Below, in pieces: positions 17,550 through 24,752 of a stretch of 36,567 nt of DNA; position 1 is the stretch's first letter, and the number at the start of each line of letters is the position of its first letter. The notes under the pieces were generated by a model that was not told where the DNA came from, searched no databases, and worked only from the letters and a program-made list of their open reading frames with translations. The translations under genes were made by a program, and so were the position numbers. Origin of the DNA: an uncultured Lachnospiraceae bacterium (GTDB lineage Bacteria; Bacillota; Clostridia; Lachnospirales; Lachnospiraceae); assembly GCA_910577275.1 (NCBI GenBank), contig CAJTMW010000033.1:1-36567 (forward strand). Reading direction: 5' to 3'.

Positions 17550-17612
17550 TAATTGTGATGGTCCTCTGTTACATGTGTATTAAGAACATCTGATGAGTTT
17601 ACAATATATGGA
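17550..17612 (+). ncRNA. Possible L19 ribosomal-protein leader
   Basis: The 120-base gap before rplS contains GATG (17557-17560) and CATC (17587-17590) closing a loop that reads GTCCTCTGTTACATGTG, just before the ribosome binding site. Firmicutes often carry an autoregulatory L19 leader at this position. I recognise the layout but cannot run a covariance model. TTGCAA-17-TAAATT nearby could be a promoter. Confidence 0.4.
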
Positions 17613-17620
17613 GGTTTGAA

Positions 17621-17965
17621 ATGAGCGAGATTATTAAAAGCATTGAAGCTGAACAGCTTAAGGAAGTGAATGAGTTCCACGTAGGAGATACCGTTAAGGT
17701 ACATGCAAAAATCAAAGAAGGAAACCGTGAAAGAATCCAGATTTTTGAGGGCGTTGTATTAAAGAGACAGGGAACCGGCGCAAGGGAGACCTTCACCGTA
17801 AGAAAGATTTCCAACAGCGTGGGCGTTGAGAGAACATGGCCGGTATATTCACCCAGCATCGAGACCATCGAAGTGGTTCGCAGAGGTAAGGTAAGAAGGG
17901 CAAAATTGAACTACTTAAGAAGCCGTGTAGGAAAGAAAGCCAAGGTAAAAGAGCTTGTTAAGTAA
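17621..17965 (+). CDS. rplS: 50S ribosomal protein bL19
   Basis: A 114-residue protein at the 30S-50S interface. It shows the family motifs FHVGDTVKVHAKIKEGNRERIQIFEGVVLKR (split by a beta turn), ETFTVRKIS, GVGVERTWP-like NSVGVERTWPVYSP, and KVRRAKLNYLR. ATGGAGGTTTGAA precedes the start. A strong terminator follows. Confidence 0.97.
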   Translation: MSEIIKSIEAEQLKEVNEFHVGDTVKVHAKIKEGNRERIQIFEGVVLKRQGTGARETFTVRKISNSVGVERTWPVYSPSIETIEVVRRGKVRRAKLNYLRSRVGKKAKVKELVK

Positions 17966-17988
17966 TTGAAACGCACGTTTATGCGGCT

Positions 17989-18028
17989 AAAAGGACAGTT
18001 GGTGATTCAATTGTCCTTTTATATATTT
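17989..18028 (+). terminator. Intrinsic terminator after rplS
   Basis: AAAAGGACAGTTG pairs with CAATTGTCCTTTT (one wobble) and is followed by ATATATTT. It closes the ribosomal part of the cluster. Confidence 0.85.
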
Positions 18029-18029
18029 A

Positions 18030-18185
18030 CGCGATGGCAATGAGCAGAGCCAAAACGCAAAGCAGAAAATCGACTGCTTGCAGGCGAATTTTCGGATTTG
18101 TGTTTTGACAGGGCGAAGCCCGCGATGAGGAAAACCGCAGGTTTTCCGAATACGCATTGCTCTGCGGCTGCGTTGAAAAAAGCCG
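18030..18185. repeat. Multi-hairpin palindromic element between rplS and lepB
   Basis: The stretch is built of nested palindromes. AAAACGCAAA (18052-18061) pairs with TTTGTGTTTT (18097-18106), enclosing GAAAATCG/CGAATTTTC and CTGC-TT-GCAG. GGGC-GAA-GCCC follows at 18111-18121. GGAAAACC (18129-18136) then pairs with GGTTTTCC (18140-18147). GCAGAGC near 18045 can pair with GCTCTGC near 18160. GCAATGAGC and GCCCGCGATGAGG link it to the element at 3648. Minus-strand reading frames across it are by-products of the repeat. Confidence 0.7.
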
Positions 18186-18203
18186 CACGGTATCGGAGGG
18201 TAT

Positions 18204-18788
18204 ATGGCAAGACACAAAGGACTTACTTTTTATGAAAAGAAGAAGCGAATCAGCAAAGAGATGGTGCGGGAGATATTCAGTACGGTATTTTGCTGCTTTG
18301 CCGCTGTTTTGATTGCCTTTGTGCTTGTCTTTGCGGTGGGGATGAGGGTCAGCGTGATTGGCGTGTCCATGGAACCGGCGCTTTTTAACGGGCAGGAGGT
18401 TTTGATTAATAAATTTGCCTACAAGCTTTCGTCCCCTAATCGGGGAGATGTCATTGCGTTCCTGCCTAACGGAAATCCGAACTCCCACTATTATTTAAAG
18501 CGCGTAATCGGCCTGCCCGGAGAGAAAATACAGATTATCGGAGGGTATGTCTATATTAACGGCCAGCTTTACGCGGAGGACGAGTCCTACGACAAAATTG
18601 CCGATGCGGGCATTGCGGAGACGGAAATCCAGCTTGGGAGCGACGAGTATTTTGTGTTAGGGGACAATCGGAATGTCAGCGAGGACAGCCGTTCAGGCAA
18701 TATCGGCCCTGTAAGGAAGGATACAATCGCCGGCGAGGCGTGGTTTTATATCAAGGGAAAAGACAGCAACATGGGATTTGTAAAATAA
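18204..18788 (+). CDS. lepB: Type I signal peptidase (first copy)
   Basis: Removes signal peptides from exported proteins on the outer membrane face. The 194-residue product has one N-terminal transmembrane segment (about 25-47). The catalytic serine is S55 in GVSMEP and the general-base lysine is K99 in YYLKRVIGLPGE; the GDNRNVSEDSR box is also present. CGGAGGG lies before the start. A second family member starts 1 kb downstream (19810); the two are clearly diverged, not a recent duplication. rbgA starts 11 bases after the stop. Confidence 0.94.
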   Translation: MARHKGLTFYEKKKRISKEMVREIFSTVFCCFAAVLIAFVLVFAVGMRVSVIGVSMEPALFNGQEVLINKFAYKLSSPNRGDVIAFLPNGNPNSHYYLKRVIGLPGEKIQIIGGYVYINGQLYAEDESYDKIADAGIAETEIQLGSDEYFVLGDNRNVSEDSRSGNIGPVRKDTIAGEAWFYIKGKDSNMGFVK

Positions 18789-18799
18789 GGAGCAGGGGA

Positions 18800-19813
18800 A
18801 TGAACTATCAATGGTATCCCGGTCATATGACAAAAGCCAGACGGATGATGCAGGAAGACAGCAGGCTGATAGACCTGGTGATTGAGCTGGTGGATGCCAG
18901 AGTGCCGATGAGCAGCCGGAATCCTGATATCGATGAAATCGTGCGGGGAAAATCAAGGATTGTCCTTTTGAATAAAGCGGATTTGGCGGATAAAAGGTAT
19001 AACAGCCAGTGGATAGATTATTTTGAGAAAAAAGGATTTTATGCCCTGGAAATCAATGCAAGAAGCGGCGCCGGAATCAAAAATATCATGCCGCTTGTGC
19101 AGAAGGCGTGTCAGGAGAAGATGGAGAGGGACAGAAAAAGAGGGATTGTCAACCGGCCGGTCCGGGCAATGGTTGCGGGGATTCCCAATGTGGGGAAATC
19201 CACCTTTATTAACTCCTTTGCCGGAAAGGCCTGCACCAAAACAGGGAATAAGCCGGGGGTTACCAAGGGAAAACAGTGGATTCGGCTGAATAAAAATCTG
19301 GAGCTTTTAGATACCCCGGGGATTTTGTGGCCGAAGTTTGAAGACCAGAAAACCGGGGAAAGACTTGCCATGATTGGCTCCATCAGCGACGAGATATTAG
19401 AGCCCCAGGAGCTTGCGATTGCGGTAATCGCTTATTTGCAGAGGGAGTATCCCCAATTATTGCAGGAGCGTTACGGTGTGGGGGGGACAGGAGAGCATCC
19501 TGCCTGTGCGGAGGATGCTCGCAGTAAGGAGGCAGGAGAGCATCCTGCCTGTGCGGAGGATGTTCGCAGTAAGGAGGCAGGCGGACAGACAGTCTGTGGA
19601 AGCGGCCTCCCAAAAGACGGGGAAAGGGGCGGCGTGGAAGCGGCTGATATGGCAAAAGCCCGTGAGCTGCTTAGGGAAATCTGCATCGCCAGACGGTGCT
19701 TTCAGAAGGGCGAGACGCCGGACCTGCCACGGGCGGCAAGGCTTTTGCTGGATGATTTCAGAAACGGAAGAATCGGGAGAATTACGTTAGAATATCCGGA
19801 GGAATGGACATGA
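18800..19813 (+). CDS. rbgA: Ribosome biogenesis GTPase RbgA (YlqF) with an in-frame repeat insertion
   Basis: A circularly permuted GTPase required for late 50S assembly. It is 337 residues, against roughly 280-290 for typical RbgA. The order of motifs is permuted: G4 NKADL near 57, G1 GIPNVGKSTFIN near 131, then G3 DTPG. The N-terminus YQWYPGHMTKARRMM is diagnostic. The extra length is an insertion at about 229-285 between QERYGV and the C-terminal helix ARELLREIC. It contains GEHPACAED(A/V)RSKEA twice, encoded by a 45-bp palindromic repeat. Reading frame and C-terminus (NGRIGRITLEYP) are intact, so the protein is probably functional. The start at 18800 follows AAGGAG. The stop overlaps the next lepB. 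Confidence 0.95.
   Translation: MNYQWYPGHMTKARRMMQEDSRLIDLVIELVDARVPMSSRNPDIDEIVRGKSRIVLLNKADLADKRYNSQWIDYFEKKGFYALEINARSGAGIKNIMPLVQKACQEKMERDRKRGIVNRPVRAMVAGIPNVGKSTFINSFAGKACTKTGNKPGVTKGKQWIRLNKNLELLDTPGILWPKFEDQKTGERLAMIGSISDEILEPQELAIAVIAYLQREYPQLLQERYGVGGTGEHPACAEDARSKEAGEHPACAEDVRSKEAGGQTVCGSGLPKDGERGGVEAADMAKARELLREICIARRCFQKGETPDLPRAARLLLDDFRNGRIGRITLEYPEEWT
19488..19577. repeat. Two tandem 45-bp palindromic repeats inside rbgA
   Basis: Units 19488-19532 and 19533-19577 differ at one position (C19518 against T19563). Unit 1 contains GAGCATCC and GGATGCTC, which are reverse complements. A partial third start (CAGGCGGACAG) follows. Each unit is 15 codons long, so translation stays in frame. 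GTAAGGAGG and GGAGGATGC, present in each unit, also occur in the hairpin at the right window end (36524-36553). Confidence 0.9.
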
Positions 19814-20349
19814 ACAGGAAATTAAAAGAGGTGCTCAGTACCAGCCTGTATCTGCTTGTGGTTCTGGCATTGACTTTTTTTGTGATAACCTTTGTAGGGC
19901 AGCGCACAAAAGTGATTGGAAGCTCCATGGAGCCGATGCTGAAGGACGGGGACAATTTAATTGTGGATAAGCTGTCCTACCGTTTTAACGAGCCTGAGCG
20001 TTTTGATATTATTGTATTTCCTTTCCGGTACGCGGAAAGAACCTACTATATCAAGCGGATTATCGGCCTGCCGGGGGAAACTGTCTATATTGACGAGAAC
20101 GGCCTGATTTACATAGACGGAGAGCTGCTCGCGGAATCCTACGGCAAGGAGGCTATTGCGGACCCGGGGCGGGCGTATGAGCCGGTGGAGCTTGGAAAAG
20201 ACGAGTATTTCGTGATGGGAGACAACAGGAACAACAGCTCCGACAGCAGAGACCCGGCGGTGGGAAATATTCAAAGAAACGAATTTATAGGGAAAGCATG
20301 GATGCGAATCTGGCCGTTAAATAAAATCGGCATGATTCAGCATCAGTAG
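19810..20349 (+). CDS. lepB: Type I signal peptidase (second copy)
   Basis: A 179-residue signal peptidase I. The transmembrane segment is at about 10-29. The catalytic serine is S39 in IGSSMEPML, the lysine is K82 in YYIKRIIGLPGE, and GDNRNNSSDSRDP follows. The start at 19810 is preferred over the ATG at 19804 because GGAGGA ends at 19803, which leaves 6 bases to 19810 and none to 19804. The ATGA overlap with the rbgA stop indicates translational coupling. Two paralogues around rbgA may differ in substrate range. Confidence 0.94.
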   Translation: MNRKLKEVLSTSLYLLVVLALTFFVITFVGQRTKVIGSSMEPMLKDGDNLIVDKLSYRFNEPERFDIIVFPFRYAERTYYIKRIIGLPGETVYIDENGLIYIDGELLAESYGKEAIADPGRAYEPVELGKDEYFVMGDNRNNSSDSRDPAVGNIQRNEFIGKAWMRIWPLNKIGMIQHQ

Positions 20350-20360
20350 CGGGAACGGAT

Positions 20361-21119
20361 ATGGAACAGAAGATAAGTGAAATCAAAAGCATGATGCAGG
20401 CAGCCGATATTTCCGGGCTGTCTGCTTTTATAAATACTTACGGGACGGACGCGCGGCCGGGGGTAAAGGCGCTTGTGGAAAAAGCGCGGAAAAAACTGGA
20501 AGCCTTTGAGAAAGAGCTGGCGCGCACGGAAAAAATGAAGGAGTATGAGAAAAAGTATGCTTCCTTTACCCGGATTTGCGGCATCGACGAGGTGGGACGG
20601 GGACCGCTGGCCGGGCCGGTGGTGGCCGGCGCCGTTATTCTGCCGAAAGATTGTGATATTTTGTATCTTAATGATTCGAAGCAACTGACCGAAAAAAAGA
20701 GAGAAGAGTTATATGATATCATCATGGAAAAGGCAGTTGCGGTGGGACTGGGGTTTGTTTCCCCTGAGCGGATTGACGAGATTAATATTCTGCAGGCCAC
20801 TTACGAGGCCATGCGGGAGGCTGTGGGAAAATTAAATCCTGTGCCGGATATCCTGCTCAACGACGCGGTTACGATTCCGGGCATCGATATAAAGCAGGTG
20901 CCGATTATCAAGGGCGATGCCAAAAGCATTTCCATTGCGGCGGCCAGCATCGTTGCAAAGGTCACAAGAGACCGGCTGATGGTGGAGTATGACAGTATTT
21001 ATCCGGGGTACGGATTTGCCTCCAATAAGGGATACGGGGCGGCGGCGCATATTGACGCCCTGCGCAAGGGGGGCCCGACGCCCATCCACAGGAGAAGCTT
21101 TATCAAAAATATATGTTAA
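20361..21119 (+). CDS. rnhB: Ribonuclease HII
   Basis: Nicks RNA-DNA hybrids and removes misincorporated ribonucleotides. The 252 residues carry the acidic catalytic set D76-E77 (GIDEVGRGPLAGP), D168 (LLNDAV) and D186 (IIKGDAKS). An N-terminal helical extension of about 70 residues is the Firmicutes-type substrate-binding domain and is expected. Its position after rbgA matches Bacillus. The start is 11 bases after the lepB stop, with GGGAACGG as a modest ribosome binding site. Confidence 0.95.
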   Translation: MEQKISEIKSMMQAADISGLSAFINTYGTDARPGVKALVEKARKKLEAFEKELARTEKMKEYEKKYASFTRICGIDEVGRGPLAGPVVAGAVILPKDCDILYLNDSKQLTEKKREELYDIIMEKAVAVGLGFVSPERIDEINILQATYEAMREAVGKLNPVPDILLNDAVTIPGIDIKQVPIIKGDAKSISIAAASIVAKVTRDRLMVEYDSIYPGYGFASNKGYGAAAHIDALRKGGPTPIHRRSFIKNIC

Positions 21120-21141
21120 ATTAGTCATGTGAGGGATGGTT

Positions 21142-22722
21142 ATGAAGCTTTCGGCTTTTTTCGGCCAGATAAGTCAAAATTATACGGGAAATACAAATGT
21201 GGAAGGCTCGCCGGCTTTAGAGCAGGGGCTGAAAAACGGAATGGAGGCTGTCATGGGAAAGCAGCCGGGACAGACCATTGCCGGAGAGGTGCTTACCCGT
21301 GACGGCAGCGATATTCTGATTGCCATCGGAAAAAATCAGCTGCTGCAGGCGAAGCTTGAGGGAGGAATGACCGCGCAAATCGGGCAGCTTCTCACCTTTC
21401 AAATCAAAAACAACAGCAGCAGCCGGATAGTGCTGAGCCCTCTTTTTGAAAATATGGGGAATGACCCCAATGTATCCAAGGCGCTGCAGGCGGCAGGACT
21501 TCCCGAAAACAGCGTGACGGCGGCAATGGTGAAGGCCATGATGCAGGAGGGGCTTCCCATCAACAGGCAGTCTTTGTATCAGATGAACCGTCTGGTGAAT
21601 GCCAATCCGGAAGCAAATCTGCAGACGCTGGCGCAGATGCAGCGGCTCTCCCTGCCGGTGACGCCGGAAAATATCGCCCAGTTCGAGGCTTATAAGAATT
21701 ATCAGCATCAGCTGGGGCAGAGTCTGTCCGATATCATGGACGCCTTTACGCAGAGCTTTAAGGAAATTGCAGGCAGCGATAATTTTAATGAGGGGCTTTC
21801 CTTTTACAGGGATGTTCTGGGGGCGCTGATTGACGGCGCGAAGGAGTCTGTTTCCGGTGAAAACTTGGAGGCTCTTGCAGGTTCGGGAAAAGGAGCGGGA
21901 GATATGGCGGGAACCCTGCCCCTTTCAGAGAAAGAGCTGTCAGAGCTGGCGCGGCAGTTAAGAAAGGCAGGCTTTTCGGAGGATTTGACAAATGCGGTTA
22001 TCAATAACCGTATAGGCGGTAAAGAGCTTTTAAATGAACTGCAAAGACTTCTCTCACAGGGCGACTGGCCGGACAGGAAATCCCTTATGGAGCTTTTGGA
22101 CGGGAAGGAGTTTAAGCAGATTCTGAAAAACGAAATGGGACGTCAGTGGCTTCTTTCCCCGGAGGAGGTGGCGGAGGAAAAGAGCGTGGATAAGCTTTAC
22201 GAGAGGCTGAATAATCAGATGAACCGTTTAAATCAGGCGCTGTCCCAGAGCGCCAGGGCGGATACTCCTCTTGCCAGAACTGTTTCCAACGTTTCCAACA
22301 ATATTAATTTTATGAATCAGCTGAACCAGATGTTTACCTACGTGCAGATTCCTCTGAAAATGCAGGGACAGAATGCAAACGGAGAGCTTTTTGTCTACAC
22401 CAACAAAAAGAGCCTTGCCAAAAAGGACGGAAGCGTCAGCGCCCTTCTTCACCTGGATATGGAGCATCTGGGAAGCGTGGACGTCCATGTTTCCATGACA
22501 AACCAGAACGTTTCCACAAAATTTTATCTGCAGGATGACAGCGCGCTGGATTTGATTGCGGACAATATCGATATTTTAAACAAGCGGCTTTCGGACAGAG
22601 GATATTCCATGAACGCGGAGTTCATCAATAAGGAGGAAGGAACCAGCGTAATGGATGAAATCTTAAAACAGGGGAAAAATATTTCCGCGCTGGCGGGATA
22701 TTCCTTTGATGCAAGGGCATAA
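21142..22722 (+). CDS. FliK-like protein (YlqG position), flagellar hook-length-control C-terminal domain
   Basis: A 526-residue protein in the position of Bacillus ylqG. The C-terminal ~110 residues (from about 395) resemble the FliK/Flg_hook domain: ALLHLDMEHLGSVDVHVSMTNQNVSTKFYL, then DNIDILNKRLSDRGYSMNAEF. The N-terminal two-thirds is Gln/Asn/Leu-rich and helical, with an OB-like segment at about 40-95 (GQTIAGEVLTRDGSDILIAIG). No signal peptide is seen. The start at 21142 gives 6 bases after GAGGG; the ATG at 21136 directly abuts it. FliK interacts with FlhB, and an FlhB C-terminal domain protein is encoded 12 bases downstream, so the pair may interact. No other flagellar gene is in the window. 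The function of the pair is unknown. Confidence 0.75.
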   Translation: MKLSAFFGQISQNYTGNTNVEGSPALEQGLKNGMEAVMGKQPGQTIAGEVLTRDGSDILIAIGKNQLLQAKLEGGMTAQIGQLLTFQIKNNSSSRIVLSPLFENMGNDPNVSKALQAAGLPENSVTAAMVKAMMQEGLPINRQSLYQMNRLVNANPEANLQTLAQMQRLSLPVTPENIAQFEAYKNYQHQLGQSLSDIMDAFTQSFKEIAGSDNFNEGLSFYRDVLGALIDGAKESVSGENLEALAGSGKGAGDMAGTLPLSEKELSELARQLRKAGFSEDLTNAVINNRIGGKELLNELQRLLSQGDWPDRKSLMELLDGKEFKQILKNEMGRQWLLSPEEVAEEKSVDKLYERLNNQMNRLNQALSQSARADTPLARTVSNVSNNINFMNQLNQMFTYVQIPLKMQGQNANGELFVYTNKKSLAKKDGSVSALLHLDMEHLGSVDVHVSMTNQNVSTKFYLQDDSALDLIADNIDILNKRLSDRGYSMNAEFINKEEGTSVMDEILKQGKNISALAGYSFDARA

Positions 22723-22734
22723 GGAGACAGGATA

Positions 22735-23025
22735 ATGGCGGAAAAGAAAGAAAAGGTAAAGCAGGCGATTGCCCTCTCCTATGACCCGAGCGACGATGCT
22801 CCCCGGGTAATTGCAAGCGGAAAAGGGGCGCTGGCCGAGCGGATAATCGAGAAGGCAAAGGAATCGGAGGTGCCGGTACACAGGGACGATAAGCTGGCGG
22901 ACACCTTATCGCGGCTGGAAATAGGGGATATGATACCGCCCGAGCTGTACGAGGTGGTGGCGGAAATCCTTGTGTTCGTGGACGCCATGGACAAAATCAA
23001 GGCGAAGATGGATATGACGAAATAA
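22735..23025 (+). CDS. FlhB C-terminal-domain-like protein (YlqH family)
   Basis: A 96-residue stand-alone version of the cytoplasmic C-terminal domain of the flagellar/type III export switch FlhB. In FlhB the NPTH self-cleavage site is followed by YAVALKYD and APRVVAKG. Here the protein begins just after that point, with QAIALSYDPSDDAPRVIASGKG, so the NPTH site is absent and the protein corresponds to the already cleaved fragment. Further family features are VPVHRDDKLADTLSRLEIGDMIPPELYEVVAEIL. AAGGAGACAGG precedes the start. It is coupled with the FliK-like gene, as ylqG-ylqH are in Bacillus. Its role outside the flagellum is not established. Confidence 0.85.
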   Translation: MAEKKEKVKQAIALSYDPSDDAPRVIASGKGALAERIIEKAKESEVPVHRDDKLADTLSRLEIGDMIPPELYEVVAEILVFVDAMDKIKAKMDMTK

Positions 23026-23047
23026 AGGTTTGGTTACGGAGAGATTT

Positions 23048-23416
23048 TTGAATAAAAGAACGACTGGAAAATTGTATGAGGAAAAGGCGGCGGCTTTTTT
23101 AAAGGAGCGGGGCTTTTTTCTTCTGGATATGAATTACAGATGCAGGCAGGGCGAAGTGGATTTGATTGGAATACATGACGGCTGCCTTGTTTTTGTGGAA
23201 GTAAAGTACAGGAAAGATAAGAGGAGCGGTGCGCCGGAGGAGGCGGTGGGCCCGGCAAAGCAGATGAAAATATGCCGGGTGTCTGATTATTACCGTCTGT
23301 CAAAACCGGCGGAGGCTGCAAGGCAGATTCGGTACGATGTGGTGGCGATTTGCGGGGAGGATGTCAGGTGGTATCGGGATGCGTTTAATTATGTGGGGAA
23401 GGGGTATTCGTGGTGA
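23048..23416 (+). CDS. YraN family nuclease-fold protein (UPF0102)
   Basis: A 122-residue protein with the UPF0102 pattern: TGKLYEEKAAAFLKERGF, NYRCRQGEVDLIGIHDGCLVFVEVKYR, then a C-terminal RYDVVAI. The E-x-D...E-V-K arrangement is that of restriction-endonuclease-like folds, but the cellular role is unsettled. I prefer the TTG at 23048, which has ACGGAGAG 7 bases upstream and matches the family N-terminus; a TTG at 23030 would add 6 residues with no ribosome binding site. It starts 22 bases after the FlhB-like gene, probably in one transcript. Confidence 0.85.
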   Translation: MNKRTTGKLYEEKAAAFLKERGFFLLDMNYRCRQGEVDLIGIHDGCLVFVEVKYRKDKRSGAPEEAVGPAKQMKICRVSDYYRLSKPAEAARQIRYDVVAICGEDVRWYRDAFNYVGKGYSW

Positions 23417-23433
23417 GAGGACGCAAAGAGGAC

Positions 23434-23583
23434 GCGCAGGCAGGGAAATAGTCTTTCATGCTTTTAAGCATGTGTTGGCGCGCTCTCGCTCTATAAAAAC
23501 GCAGCAGTACCAGGCTCGAAAATACCTCGCCAGGTACCGGCGTTTTTATAAGGCCTCCTTAAGAACTGTTTCTCTGCCTGCGC
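23434..23583. repeat. Foldback element, copy C (long form)
   Basis: The outer arms are GCGCAGGCAGGGAAATAGTCTT (23434-23455) and AAGAACTGTTTCTCTGCCTGCGC (23561-23583), nearly complementary. A small hairpin CATGCTT/AAGCATG follows the left arm. The core, TGTTGGCGCGCTCTCGCT to CTCCTT (23473-23560), includes a perfect 11-bp stem, TATAAAAACGC (23492-23502) with GCGTTTTTATA (23540-23550). The core matches copies A and B; the arms are unique. The remaining gap to pgeF (23584-23672) is T-rich without further features beyond the pgeF ribosome binding site. Confidence 0.8.
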
Positions 23584-23672
23584 TGTGCTTTGACGGGCTG
23601 TTGTTATGTTATTACGTATTTATGTTGTTTTATATTTGGGCATGATGTATTTTAGGGAAGGAGTTATATAGG

Positions 23673-24548
23673 ATGGAGTTAGTCAGGAAAAATAGTGGGA
23701 ATCCGGTGAAGGTGAACAGGTATATGGGGCAGATTCAGGGGAAGGGGTATGAGGTGGAATATTTGACTTTTCCGATTCTGGAGGAGACGGGGATTGTGAG
23801 GCATTTGTTTTCTACGAGGGTGGGAGGCGTCAGTAAAGGAGTGTTTGAGTCCATGAACCTGAGTTATGCTCGGGGGGACGAGAAGGAGGCGGTGGATGAG
23901 AATTTCAGGAGGATTGCGGAAATTTTGGGCGCGGGGCCGGAAAAATTTGTCTGCTCGAAGCAGACGCACACCACGAATGTGCGGCTGGTGACGGAAGCGG
24001 ATTGCGGGAAAGGGGTGGTTTATCCTCTGGATTATGACGAAGTGGACGGGCTGATTACCAATGTCCCGGGGATTTTGCTCTGTACCTCTTATGCGGACTG
24101 CGTGCCTCTTTATTTTGTGGATACGGAAAACAGAGCAATCGGGCTCGGCCATTCGGGGTGGCGGGGAACGGTAAACAGAATGGGGCGGGAGATGCTGCGG
24201 GCAATGAAGGAATCCTTTGGCACAAGGCCGGAAAGGGTAACGGCGGCAATCGGTCCTTCCATCTGTCAGGATTGCTATGAGGTGGACGAGGAGGTCGCGC
24301 AGCAGTTCCGGGAGGCTTTTCCCGGCGAATGGGAATACCTTCTGCGCAGAGGAAAAAAGGAGGGCAAGTACCAGCTTGATTTGTGGGAGGCCAACAGGAG
24401 AGTACTTTTGAGGGAAGGCGTTCTGCCGGAAAATCTGGCGGTGACGGATGTGTGTACCTGCTGTAACAGTGAGTATCTTTTTTCCCACAGGGCAAGCTGC
24501 GGGAGGAGAGGGAATCTGGCGGCGGTGATGGAGCTGTGTCTGGAGTAA
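23673..24548 (+). CDS. pgeF: Laccase-domain protein of the PgeF/YfiH family (peptidoglycan editing)
   Basis: A 291-residue member of the CNF1/YfiH-like family. Family members have been described as polyphenol oxidases, purine nucleoside phosphorylases, and as removing wrongly incorporated residues from peptidoglycan precursors. Metal/active-site motifs seen are SKQTHTTNV, SYADCVPLYFVD and GLGHSGWRGTVNRMG, then AIGPSICQDCYEVDEEV and the C-terminal DVCTCCNSEYLFSHRASCGRRGN. AAGGAG sits 11 bases upstream of the ATG. The N-terminal ~25 residues are less conserved. It ends the plus-strand cluster before the accessory stretch. Confidence 0.88.
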   Translation: MELVRKNSGNPVKVNRYMGQIQGKGYEVEYLTFPILEETGIVRHLFSTRVGGVSKGVFESMNLSYARGDEKEAVDENFRRIAEILGAGPEKFVCSKQTHTTNVRLVTEADCGKGVVYPLDYDEVDGLITNVPGILLCTSYADCVPLYFVDTENRAIGLGHSGWRGTVNRMGREMLRAMKESFGTRPERVTAAIGPSICQDCYEVDEEVAQQFREAFPGEWEYLLRRGKKEGKYQLDLWEANRRVLLREGVLPENLAVTDVCTCCNSEYLFSHRASCGRRGNLAAVMELCLE

Positions 24549-24654
24549 GAGAGCCCGGAAATGAAGCGAAAAATAAATTCCGGTTAAATTTTGCCAGATA
24601 AAAATTTATAATAAAATTACAGTTAGGGAATGCTTAACAAGTAAGGCTGGCCGG

Positions 24655-24717
24655 GGCGGGAAGGAGAAAATAAGAGCAGTCGTTGAGGGAATTGCGGTTC
24701 CTGCAACGGCTGTCTCT
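24655..24717 (-). terminator. Hairpin terminator for the minus-strand DUF6483-like gene
   Basis: AGAGCAGTCGTTG (24673-24685) pairs with CAACGGCTGTCTCT (24704-24717) with one bulge and one wobble. Read on the minus strand it is followed by TTATTTTCTCC. It lies 36 bases beyond the stop of the gene at 24753. The region 24549-24654 holds no other feature apart from AT-rich sequence. Confidence 0.6.
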
Positions 24718-24752
24718 TAATACCATATTCTGTTTTCGGAGATAGTGCATGG

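Noticed and set aside
18027..18488. Minus-strand 153-codon frame between rplS and lepB
   Set aside because: It runs through the palindromic element and into lepB antisense; the composition reflects the repeat, and no start signal was found.
19488..19577. CRISPR-like array from two tandem repeats
   Set aside because: The units are contiguous with no spacers, lie in frame inside rbgA, and no cas gene is present.
23337..23645. 102-codon plus-strand frame overlapping yraN and the foldback element
   Set aside because: It overlaps yraN out of frame and then translates the hairpin repeat; no ribosome binding site is present.
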